A stretch of DNA of 64,000 bases from Natronobiforma cellulositropha (GTDB lineage: Archaea > Halobacteriota > Halobacteria > Halobacteriales > Natrialbaceae): positions 178,856-242,855 of the forward strand of contig NZ_JANZXN010000030.1 in assembly GCF_025629245.1 (NCBI RefSeq), in the 5' to 3' direction. Numbering within the stretch: the first letter of the stretch is position 1; the number at the start of each line of letters is the position of its first letter. The position numbers and the translations under genes were made by a program. The notes under the pieces were generated by a model. The model was given only the letters and a program-made list of their open reading frames with translations, was not told the origin of the DNA and ran no database searches. Below are positions 17,521 through 25,373 of this stretch, one piece after another.

Positions 17521-18660
17521 GTGTGGAACGTCTACACTGTTCAGACAGTGTGAAAAGTGTGGACGGTGGTGAACGTCGGGACTGTGCAGGCCGCCCACTG
17601 GTAGGTTCACGGGCCACCTGGCTGTCAGAGGTGGAGAGGAAAAACGGTGAGAACTGTGCAGGCAGCGCGAACGGTCGACGAGGTGTACACCGTGGGGAAT
17701 GTGCAAGGCGTTCATACGGTCTGAGAAGTGCGCGCCGTGGTGGCTGTTCGAACAGCGTGAGAAGGGAAGCACGCATCGACGGTATGCGCCGTGCGCGACG
17801 TGCGGACCGCGTACGAGCGGTGTACAGTCCAGACAGCGTACACAGTGTACACAGCGCACACAGTGTGAACAGTGCAGTAGCGGAGTCGGCAACCAGCTGG
17901 CACCAGGGTCGACGGTATCTACGAGACATTGTACACAGTGTGGACGGTTTTGTGTGCTCGAGTGGATTCGACGGCGAATTCCAGGCGAACTCATTCACGC
18001 ACACGACTTAACAGTGGCGGAACTGTTCAGACGTCCAACACAGTGCGGGCGGTTGAGAGGGTCTGGACTGTGTGAACGGTGTAGACTGTGTAGGCGGTGA
18101 GAGATGCGAGGTGAGAGAATGTGGAGGGCGTCCAGACGGTCAGCGCATCTGAGGCGGTGCGAGCGGTGCAGACGGCACAAGGAGTGTAGACAGGGCGGAC
18201 CGTTGAGACAGTGTGGACGGTTGGGACGGTGTGAACTGTGTGAGCTTCGCGCGCCGTGTGGACAGCAACGTCGAGCAGTGCTCGAGCGAGAACAGCCACA
18301 TTCGGTAGTAGCGCACACAGCTCGAGCACCCCCCCCCCCCCACAGTGTAGACGGTTTACACTGTGTGGGAAGTGTACACAGCCAGAGCGGGGAGAACCGT
18401 CCAGACAGTGTGTGGGATTGAGGGTGTTCGGGAAGTGCACGCAGTGAGCAGAGTGTACACCGTGTAGGATGTGTGCGATTTACAAGAAGTGCGCGAAGTG
18501 TACAAAGTGTGGACCGCGTGGGACGTGTGCACGGTTGGTCCGTGTGTGGAGAACGAAGCGGCGGTTCGGCAATGGCGTTTCGACAGTTTAGGCGGTTGAG
18601 ACAGTGTGCACAGTGTACACAGTGTATACCGTCTGCACGTGGTGGAATGTACACGCGGTC
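17521..18660. repeat. Long degenerate 9-bp tandem repeat array upstream of parA
   Basis: From the parA promoter side outward the DNA reads as 9-mers of the form GTGNNNACN (for example GTGTGGAAC, GTTCAGACA, GTGTGAAAA, GTGTGGACG; near 17820-17876 GTCCAGACA, GCGTACACA, GTGTACACA, GCGCACACA, GTGTGAACA). Phase is kept for hundreds of bases with occasional indels. Many copies contain the palindrome GTGTACAC. A run of 13 C lies at 18329-18341. Reading frames in it translate to period-three nonsense (VYTVYAVWTVH) on either strand, so I treat it as non-coding. It fills the spacer between parA and the HerA-type gene. Confidence 0.85.
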
Positions 18661-18817
18661 CAGGTGCAATGCACGTGCGGGCCAGCTACCACATCCGCTC
18701 GAGACACCCGTCCCAGAGAACGGCGGTTCGTAGCCGTTTGCTGTCACGAATATTGAAGGGGTGGGACTAGTAGTGTAATGTAATGGTTACCTCTCGAGCA
18801 GCCGAGGTGAGACGCAC

Positions 18818-20524
18818 GTGAGTGAACACCGTGAAATCGTCGTCGGCGAGACTTCCCACGGCATCGACGTGACGCTGCCGGTCGTCCAGTTGCTGACCGG
18901 ACGTGGCTTCGTCACTGGGAAGTCCGGCAGCGGGAAGTCGAACACCGCTTCGGTGATCGCCGAAGAACTCCTCGAGGCGGGCTATCCGCTGCTCGTCGTC
19001 GACACCGACGGAGAGTACTACGGGCTGAAAGAGGAGTACGAGATGCTCCACGCGGGCGCGGACGAAGAGTGTGACATCCAGATCGGTCCCGAGCACGCAG
19101 AGCAGATGGCCTCGCTCGCACTCGAGGAGAACGTCCCCGTCATCCTCGACGTCTCCGGCTATCTGGACGAGGAGGTCGCAGACGAACTCTTACGCGAGAC
19201 CGCCCGACAGCTGTTCGTCAAGGAGAAGAAACTCAAGAAGCCGTTCTTGCTCGTCGTCGAGGAGGTCCACGAGTACATCCCCGAGGGCGGTGGCGTCGGC
19301 GAGACCGGCAAGATGTTGATCAAGATCGGCAAACGCGGGCGGAAACACGGTCTCGGTATCCTCGGCATCAGCCAGCGCCCCGCCGACGTGAAGAAGGACT
19401 TCATCACACAGGCGAACTGGCTCGTCTGGCACCGCCTCACCTGGGAGAACGATACGAACGTCGTCGGGCGGATCATCGACACCGAGTACGCCGAACTCGT
19501 CTCCGAACTCGGCGACGGCCAGGCGTTCATCCAGACCGACTGGACGGACGTCGGCGTCAGAAAGATCCAGTTCAGGCGAAAGCGAACCTTCGACGCCGGT
19601 GCCACGCCGGGACTCGACGACTTCGAACGGCCGGAGCTGAAATCGGTCTCCGAGGCGCTGGTCGGCGACCTCCAGCACATCACCGAGCGGAAACAGCGCG
19701 AGGAAGACCGCATCGAGAAACTCGAGCGACGCGTCGAACAGCGCGAGGAGCGAATCGAATCGCTCGAGGGCGAACTCGCCTCCGCGCGCGACGTCTCGGA
19801 GGCCGCCCGCCAGATGGCCGATGCGCTGAGTCGCCCGGAGACGGTACAGGCGGAGCTACCAGCCTCGAGCGACGAACTCCGACGGCTGCACGAGGAACTG
19901 GTCGAGATCGAATCGAAACGCACCGATCTCCAGGTACGACTCACGGAGAAAGACCGGCGAATCGAGGAACTCGAGGACGAAAACGAGACGCTTCGTCGAC
20001 GGGTTCACGGACTCGAGCACCGCCTCGAGCGCTCGGTCGAGATGGAAGCGGACGAGGGAGACGACGAACCAGCGGCGGCCGACGAAGACGACGGGGAGAC
20101 GCCGATTCTGGTCGGCGAGGACGAACGGCTCTACGGCTACACACCGGTCGACTGGGAGGACGACGACGCGCGCGAGGTCGCGACCGACCTGCTCGTCGCG
20201 AGCGACGCCGACGAACTCGACGAGTTGCTCACCATGCCGGCCGTCCACGACCGCCTCGAGCGCGCGTGTGACAACTCCCGGTGCCGTGAGGAGACCGCGC
20301 GCCGAGCGGTCGCCATCTTGCTCAGGGAGGGACCGCTCCGAACGGAGGCGCTCGCCGACCGTCTCGAGCGCTCGACGGTGGCCGTCCAGAGTCTCGTCTC
20401 CGAGCTGCGGACGGAGACGGTACTCCACCGCACCGACGGCGGCGCGTACGCGGTCCACGACGACATCATCGCGGTGCTCTCGAGTGCGCCGGGCGTCGGT
20501 GGAGTGGGTTCGGCGACGAAGTGA
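18818..20524 (+). CDS. HerA/DUF87-type ATPase with coiled coil and C-terminal winged helix
   Basis: The 568-residue protein has a GTG start. The N-terminal HerA-like barrel is short; Walker A GKSGSGKSN is at 34-42, the Walker B segment FLLVVEEVHEY near 142-152, and the arginine-rich GKRGRKHGLGILGISQRP motif follows. Long coiled coils run at about 287-325 and 352-410, then an acidic linker, then a winged-helix-like tail (about 480-555, with LREGPLRTEALADRLERSTVAVQSL). HerA proteins translocate DNA in end resection with NurA, but no nurA is adjacent; haloarchaeal paralogues of this kind are of unknown role. The stop codon runs into a GGAGA repeat. Confidence 0.88.
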   Translation: MSEHREIVVGETSHGIDVTLPVVQLLTGRGFVTGKSGSGKSNTASVIAEELLEAGYPLLVVDTDGEYYGLKEEYEMLHAGADEECDIQIGPEHAEQMASLALEENVPVILDVSGYLDEEVADELLRETARQLFVKEKKLKKPFLLVVEEVHEYIPEGGGVGETGKMLIKIGKRGRKHGLGILGISQRPADVKKDFITQANWLVWHRLTWENDTNVVGRIIDTEYAELVSELGDGQAFIQTDWTDVGVRKIQFRRKRTFDAGATPGLDDFERPELKSVSEALVGDLQHITERKQREEDRIEKLERRVEQREERIESLEGELASARDVSEAARQMADALSRPETVQAELPASSDELRRLHEELVEIESKRTDLQVRLTEKDRRIEELEDENETLRRRVHGLEHRLERSVEMEADEGDDEPAAADEDDGETPILVGEDERLYGYTPVDWEDDDAREVATDLLVASDADELDELLTMPAVHDRLERACDNSRCREETARRAVAILLREGPLRTEALADRLERSTVAVQSLVSELRTETVLHRTDGGAYAVHDDIIAVLSSAPGVGGVGSATK

Positions 20525-20525
20525 C

Positions 20526-20555
20526 GGAGAGGAGAGGAGAGGAGAGGAGAGGAGA
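20526..20555. repeat. (GGAGA)6 microsatellite between convergent genes
   Basis: Six exact GGAGA copies fill almost the whole 34-bp spacer between the stop codons of the convergent HerA-type and aminotransferase genes. On the minus strand it is a C/T-only tract, which would lie in the 3' end of the aminotransferase transcript's complement. It may influence termination or be subject to slippage. Confidence 0.9.
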
Positions 20556-20558
20556 CCG

Positions 20559-21668
20559 CTAACGCAGACACCGGCCAACTGCGTCGATCTGTGCGGCGTC
20601 GATGTGCTGGTGAACTGGCAACGTGAGGACTGACTCGGAGAGCGTGCGCGCCGTTTCGTACGTCGAGTCGGTGAGCACGGCGGGGGCGAGTCGCGGCCAG
20701 GTGTGGACGCCGCCGACGTCACAGCGCTCGAGTTCCCGGCGGAAGCGGGCGGGTCGAGTCGCGCGGACGGGACAGACCTGCGGGCAGATGCCGTCGGCGA
20801 GGTCGGGAAAGAGGAGGTCGACGTCCGAGCGGTCACGGAGTGCGCGACGCCAGGCGCGGTAGTTCTCCCGGCGTGCGCTGCGGATGACGGCCGGGTCGGC
20901 GTCCTCGAGAATTCGCTCGGAGAGTTTCGACAGGGGTTCCTTCGACGCCTCGTAGCGGGTTCTCGGGTCTGCGACACCACCTCCGCGACGGGAGACGAGC
21001 GCACCGATGGACTGTTTGACCGCGGTGTGTGTACTGAGAACGTCGACGGCGAGTGACTTCATCACGAAGCGGTAGTCCTCGGTGTCGAAGCCCGCTCGAG
21101 GGGTCGCCAGCGGCGAGGGTGTGAAGCGCCGGCGGACCGCCTCGTCGGAGACGTAGAGCACCGCCCCGTTCGGAATCGGGAGGAGTTTCCAGAGGCTCGC
21201 GACGCCGACGTGTCCGCGCGTACCGAGGAGGGTACCGTCGTCGACGCTCAACGCACCGTGGGCGTTGTCGTCGACGTGGTAACAGTCGTACTCCTCGGCG
21301 AGGTCGAGTGTCGCCTCGAGACCTGGCTGCGGGAAGCCGAAGTAGTTCACCGAGACCACGGCGGCGGTTCGGTCGTCGAGCCGGCGCTCGAGGTCGGCGA
21401 GGTCCGGCGAGAGGTCGGGTTCGATCGCGTAGTAGCGCGTCTCGAGACCCAGTTCCTCGACCGGTTCGACGACGGCGTCGGGAAGGTACGACGGAACGAG
21501 GATGGTCTCACCGGGCGCGGCGAGTGCGGGCAGGACGTCGCGGAGCGCGGCCTTGCTGGAGCCGTAGAACCAGAGGGCATCGGCCCGCTGGCGGAGGAAC
21601 GAGGTGAGACCGACGGGGCGTGGCTCGGAGAGCGACCAGGTAAACAGCGAGGGTGAACCACTGATCAT
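20559..21668 (-). CDS. DegT/DnrJ/EryC1/StrS-like PLP-dependent aminotransferase
   Basis: The 369-residue fold-type I enzyme has the likely PLP lysine at Lys161 in VASLWKLLPIPNGAV, the pyridine-nitrogen aspartate in HVDDNAHGAL (133/134) and N-terminal GSSKAALRDVL. The family aminates keto-sugars for surface glycans and secondary metabolites, and some members are dehydratases or regulators. It is divergent from the phosphodiesterase-like gene (223 bp apart) that precedes a FemAB-type acyltransferase; together they suggest surface-glycan or lipid decoration. Substrate not determined. Confidence 0.82.
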   Translation of the reverse strand: MISGSPSLFTWSLSEPRPVGLTSFLRQRADALWFYGSSKAALRDVLPALAAPGETILVPSYLPDAVVEPVEELGLETRYYAIEPDLSPDLADLERRLDDRTAAVVSVNYFGFPQPGLEATLDLAEEYDCYHVDDNAHGALSVDDGTLLGTRGHVGVASLWKLLPIPNGAVLYVSDEAVRRRFTPSPLATPRAGFDTEDYRFVMKSLAVDVLSTHTAVKQSIGALVSRRGGGVADPRTRYEASKEPLSKLSERILEDADPAVIRSARRENYRAWRRALRDRSDVDLLFPDLADGICPQVCPVRATRPARFRRELERCDVGGVHTWPRLAPAVLTDSTYETARTLSESVLTLPVHQHIDAAQIDAVGRCLR

Positions 21669-21891
21669 CGGTCCGGTCGTGAACGAGGGGTGGTCGACGG
21701 CGATTCGAGCATGGGAGAGGGTGTGACGTACGAGGGCTTAGTGTTGGGGCGCGTACTGGGTACACACGCGAGAAGGGGGAGCTTAGCGCAGGACTCGCGC
21801 CGTCGAAAGCGGAGCTTCGAGCGGTGAAGTCGGCGCTTACAGGAGACCCAGCCCTCGCATAACAAAGCCCATCTCGCGACAGAGACACACC

Positions 21892-23517
21892 ATGAAGCGC
21901 ACAGGCGGCGCGTCTTCCCCGCACCTCCTCGTCGTCGGACTCGATGCAGCGTGTTTGCCAGTCCTCGAGCCCCTGTTCGAACGCGGTGAGATACCGACCC
22001 TCGAGTCGCTCGTCAGAAGCGGTGCGAGCGGGCCGCTCGAGTCACAGATCCCACCCTGGACGGCGAGCGCGTGGCCGTCGATCTACACGGGGAAGAATCC
22101 CGGAAAACACGGCGTGTTCGACTTTCTCACCTTCGAGGGCTACGACTGGGACGTGGTGAACGCGACCCACGTCGAAGCGCGTCCGATCTGGGAACTGTTG
22201 AGCGAGCACGGCCACTCGAGCGTGGTCGTCAACGTACCGGTCACCCACCCGGCGCGGCCGTTCGACGGGGCGCTGATTCCGGGGATGACGGCCCCCGAGA
22301 ACCCGTCCTGTCACCCCGACGGAATCCTCGACGAGATCGAAGACGCCTGCGGCGGCTACCAGGTCTATCCGCAGAGCGGTCCCGATCCCGACGAGTCGAT
22401 CGCTGGCTACGAGCGGACCATCGAGTACCGTGGAGCGGCGTTCCGATACCTCCTCGAGCGCTTCGAACCGGCGTTCGGGTTCGTCCAGTTCCAGCAGACC
22501 GACTCGGTCTTTCACGAACGGCCCGGAGACGCCAGGGCGATCCGCGCGGTGTACCGGGCGGTCGATCAGCAACTCGAGCGGACGCTCGAACGCTTCGAGC
22601 CGCGAAACGTCCTCGTCGTGAGCGACCACGGAATCGGACGGGTCGAAGGCGTCGAGTTCCGCGCGAACGAGTTCCTCAAAGAGCGAGGAGACGTGCGCGT
22701 CCAGAGCGGCGGCGAGGGAATGCCGACCTGGTCGCGGGCGTGGCAGAACGACTTACTCGAGGGCGAAGAGGCGAGTGAGCACACCCAGAGCGCGCTCGAG
22801 CGGGCGATGGAGGTTGCGGCGAAAGTGGGAATCACCACCCAGCGGGTGGCGGACACGCTGGACCACGTTGGGTTGAAAGAGCCGATCGGAGAGCGAGTCC
22901 CGAGCGATCTGATCCGGGCGGCCAGCGAGCAGGTGGCGTTTCCGGAGTCGAGGGCCTACGTCCGCTCGAAGAGCGAACTCGGCGTCCGGATCAACCTCGA
23001 GGGCCGGGAGCCGAACGGGACGGTGCCAGCCGACGAGTACGAGGCGGTTCGAGACGACCTGATCGCGGCGCTGCGCGAGGTGCAGACACCCGACGGGGAG
23101 CCGGTGTTCGAGGCGGTCGAACCCCGCGAGACCTACTTCGATGGGCCGTACCTCGAGCGAGGGCCAGACATCCTGACGGTTCCGGCGGGGTTCGACAACG
23201 CGCTCTCACAGGACCTCCTGGGAGCGGTTTTCGGTGAACCGGTCGAGCCCTGGAACCACGAGCGAACGGGCGTGATCGCAGCGACGGGTGCGGACATCGA
23301 CGGGGACGCGTCGCTTTCGGGTGCGACCATCTTCGACGTCGCGCCGACGGTCTGTGCGCTGTTCGACGTCCCGATCGACGCCGAGATGGATGGTGCTGTC
23401 CTCCCGGTTACGGACGCGACGAGCGAGCAGTCGTATCCGGCCTACGAGGGTGTCGCTCCCGTTGCGACCGACGACGCGAGCGTCGAAGACCGGCTCTCGG
23501 ATCTCGGTTACCTCTAA
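21892..23517 (+). CDS. Alkaline-phosphatase-superfamily phosphodiesterase/nucleotide pyrophosphatase-like protein
   Basis: This 541-residue protein starts with LLVVGLDAACLPVLEPLF (metal Asp18). The nucleophile is likely Thr57 in PPWTASAWPSIYTGKNPGKHG (residues 54 onward), and the second metal site is VLVVSDHGIGRVEG near 240. A C-terminal region repeats the metal-binding core (FDVAPTVCALFDVP). No signal peptide, so it is cytoplasmic or loosely membrane-bound. Archaeal relatives sit in polysaccharide and lipid-glycan clusters. The next gene begins 2 bp after its stop. Confidence 0.9.
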   Translation: MKRTGGASSPHLLVVGLDAACLPVLEPLFERGEIPTLESLVRSGASGPLESQIPPWTASAWPSIYTGKNPGKHGVFDFLTFEGYDWDVVNATHVEARPIWELLSEHGHSSVVVNVPVTHPARPFDGALIPGMTAPENPSCHPDGILDEIEDACGGYQVYPQSGPDPDESIAGYERTIEYRGAAFRYLLERFEPAFGFVQFQQTDSVFHERPGDARAIRAVYRAVDQQLERTLERFEPRNVLVVSDHGIGRVEGVEFRANEFLKERGDVRVQSGGEGMPTWSRAWQNDLLEGEEASEHTQSALERAMEVAAKVGITTQRVADTLDHVGLKEPIGERVPSDLIRAASEQVAFPESRAYVRSKSELGVRINLEGREPNGTVPADEYEAVRDDLIAALREVQTPDGEPVFEAVEPRETYFDGPYLERGPDILTVPAGFDNALSQDLLGAVFGEPVEPWNHERTGVIAATGADIDGDASLSGATIFDVAPTVCALFDVPIDAEMDGAVLPVTDATSEQSYPAYEGVAPVATDDASVEDRLSDLGYL

Positions 23518-23519
23518 GC

Positions 23520-24530
23520 ATGAGCATCGACGTCACGACACTGGACGTTCGCGACGACGCGGCCGAGTGGAACCGATACGTCGAACGAGCGAGCGCGACG
23601 AACCCGTTCTACCGCGCCGAAGCGCTCGCGGTACAGGCGAGAGAGACCGGGACGACTGTCCACCTCCTCGTCGGGTTCAAGGGACAGGAGCCGGTCGGGC
23701 TGTTTCCGGTCTTCGAGTACCGGAAGGGACCGATCACGGGCGCGTTCTCACCCGCGCCGTACTCGTGGTCGTGTTACCTCGGTCCGGCGCTGGTGACGGT
23801 CGGCGGACTCAAACAGCGGAAGGTCGACCGGCGAACCAACCGCTTCATCGAGGGCAGTCTCGAGTGGATCGAGGCGGAACTCTCGCCACACTACCAGAAG
23901 TACGTCACCGGCGAGTTCGAGGACGTCCGTCCATTCGTCTGGAACGACTTCGAAGCGACACCGGGGTACACATACGTCGTCGACCTCGAGCGTGAGGAAG
24001 ACGAACTCCTGGATCGGTTCAGTAGCGACGCACGGAGCAACGTCCGGAACGCCGACGAGCAACGCTACGAGATCGTCGAAGGAGACGGCGACGACGTCGA
24101 GGCGATCGTCGAACAGGTAGCGGCGCGCTACGAGAGCCAGGGCCGACCGTTTCAGCTCACGCCGACGTACGCCCGGGCCATCTACGACGCCGTGCCGGCG
24201 GGCGCGATTCGTCCGTACACCTGCCGGATCGACGGCGAGTTCGTCGGCGGTATTCTGGTCGCCGAATCGGACACGACGCGCTACCGCTGGCAGGGTGGGG
24301 TCAAACCGGACGCGAACATCGACCTCTCGATCAACGACGTTCTCGACTGGCACGTCATGCGAGACGGTCTCAGAGACGGTCTCGAGCGCTACGACCTCGT
24401 CGGAGCGGGCGTCCCGAGCATCAACCGGTACAAGGCGAAGTTCAACCCGAGACTCGAGACGAACTACACGATCACGGACGGAACGTTCGGACTCGACCTG
24501 CTGATCGATCGCTATCAAAAACACGTGTGA
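23520..24530 (+). CDS. FemAB/CelD-like GNAT acyltransferase
   Basis: The 336-residue protein is a tandem GNAT-like fold. The N-terminal half has FYRAEALAVQARETGTTVHLLVGFKG; the C-terminal half has DRFSSDARSNVRNADEQ and YDLVGAGVPSINRYKAKFNP, a hallmark of FemAB/CelD acetyltransferases and lipid-linked glycan acylators. It probably transfers an acyl or aminoacyl group to a sugar or surface polymer. It is co-transcribed with the AP-superfamily gene (2-bp gap) and converges with the small winged-helix gene, 44 bp apart. Confidence 0.85.
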   Translation: MSIDVTTLDVRDDAAEWNRYVERASATNPFYRAEALAVQARETGTTVHLLVGFKGQEPVGLFPVFEYRKGPITGAFSPAPYSWSCYLGPALVTVGGLKQRKVDRRTNRFIEGSLEWIEAELSPHYQKYVTGEFEDVRPFVWNDFEATPGYTYVVDLEREEDELLDRFSSDARSNVRNADEQRYEIVEGDGDDVEAIVEQVAARYESQGRPFQLTPTYARAIYDAVPAGAIRPYTCRIDGEFVGGILVAESDTTRYRWQGGVKPDANIDLSINDVLDWHVMRDGLRDGLERYDLVGAGVPSINRYKAKFNPRLETNYTITDGTFGLDLLIDRYQKHV

Positions 24531-24574
24531 TCGGGTCGCTCGAGCCGACGGTGACTCGGAAGCGAACGTTGTAG

Positions 24575-24820
24575 TCAGCTAACTAACTTGTAGACGGACT
24601 GGCGAGCGTCCCGGAGGTGGACGCGGCTCGTAACCAGGCCCTGGTCTTCGAGCTTTCCGAGAGCGTAGCGGACGGTACGTGGGCACAGCCGTGACTCGGA
24701 GGCAATCTCCTCCTGAGTGAGGTTGCCCTCGTACTCGAGGACTTTGTAGACCAGCTTGGCGCTCGGGGACAGATCGGATACGTCTGGATTCAGGTCGGTG
24801 TTGGTGTCGGTTGCACTCAT
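24575..24820 (-). CDS. Small winged helix-turn-helix transcription regulator
   Basis: The 81-residue protein is almost entirely a winged-helix domain: SPSAKLVYKVLEYEGNLTQEEIASESRLCPRTVRYALGKLEDQGLV, matching MarR/TrmB-like N-terminal domains. There is no ligand domain, so it is probably a dimeric DNA-binding repressor or a partner protein. The start was set at the ATG at 24820; the long frame above it is not protein-like. It follows the PadR gene on the same strand, 28 bp away, and is probably in one operon with it. Confidence 0.82.
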   Translation of the reverse strand: MSATDTNTDLNPDVSDLSPSAKLVYKVLEYEGNLTQEEIASESRLCPRTVRYALGKLEDQGLVTSRVHLRDARQSVYKLVS

Positions 24821-24848
24821 GTGATGTGGGGCGTTGGTCGGATCCGGA

Positions 24849-25145
24849 CTACAGTTTCGCGAGCGGGACGTCGGGCGAGACGTACTCGCTCTGCCAGTCG
24901 TACCGGGCAGCGATCGCTTCCTTGCCCCGCTCGGTGATGCTGTAGCGGTTGGTCCGCCCGTCGAGTTCGCCCTTCGAGACGAGTCCCTCGTCGACGAGCG
25001 TATCGAGGTTCGCGTACAGCCGCCCATGGAGGATCTCACGGCTCTGTGACGTCTCGAGCTCCTGTTTGATCTCCTGGCCGTTCGGCGAGTCCATTCCTGC
25101 AATGACGAACATTAAATCGCGCTGGAAACCTGTTAGATCGTGCAC
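24849..25145 (-). CDS. PadR-family transcription regulator
   Basis: This 98-residue protein with a GTG start has the PadR winged helix: DLMFVIAGMDSPNGQEIKQELE, SREILHGRLYANLDTLVDEGLV and LDGRTNRYSITERGKEAI. PadR proteins usually repress stress or transporter genes and their own operon. The minus-strand TATA-like element lies about 36 bp upstream. It shares a spacer with GlmM, so it may sense something affecting amino-sugar synthesis, though this is only positional. Confidence 0.9.
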   Translation of the reverse strand: MHDLTGFQRDLMFVIAGMDSPNGQEIKQELETSQSREILHGRLYANLDTLVDEGLVSKGELDGRTNRYSITERGKEAIAARYDWQSEYVSPDVPLAKL

Positions 25146-25176
25146 TCGAATCTCCTCTCAGACGGCTACAACCTCC

Positions 25177-25185
25177 GTATATAAG
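25177..25185 (-). promoter_or_regulatory. TATA-like element of the PadR operon
   Basis: Minus-strand CTTATATAC about 32-40 bp before the GTG at 25145 fits an archaeal TATA box. Confidence 0.6.
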
Positions 25186-25219
25186 TACACTAGCGATCGT
25201 TTAGAAATATAGGATCACA

Positions 25220-25237
25220 CTAAACCAATTTGTTTAG
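25220..25237. promoter_or_regulatory. Inverted repeat in the PadR-GlmM divergent spacer, candidate operator
   Basis: CTAAAC-CAATTT-GTTTAG has 6-bp arms around a 6-bp spacer and lies between the PadR TATA box and the GlmM promoter in an AT-rich stretch. Its size fits a dimeric winged-helix regulator site; the binding protein is unknown. Confidence 0.4.
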
Positions 25238-25339
25238 GTAATTTCCGAAAGATTTGTAATTCTGCTCACGGTTCGGGGTAGTGGATGGCGGCGATCCGGA
25301 AGTGGGTACGGACCGGCGGGGCGCCGATCGTAACGTGAT

Positions 25340-25349
25340 CATAATAAAA
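25340..25349 (+). promoter_or_regulatory. TATA box of the phosphohexomutase gene
   Basis: CATAATAAAA lies 25-34 bp before the ATG at 25374, the expected position for a leaderless haloarchaeal transcript, which also supports that start. Confidence 0.65.
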
Positions 25350-25373
25350 GGGACCGTCGGTGCAGCGGGAGGC

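Noticed and set aside
18250-18360. Possible CRISPR-like regular spacing in the repeat region.
   Set aside because: The units are 9 bp, contiguous and degenerate, without unique spacers or cas genes.
17499-18747. Several open frames on both strands through the 9-bp array (for example a 170-residue plus-strand and a 250-residue minus-strand frame).
   Set aside because: Their translations only mirror the DNA period (VHSVHSAHSVNS, TLCTLRAL), they overlap each other on both strands and lack acidic haloarchaeal composition.
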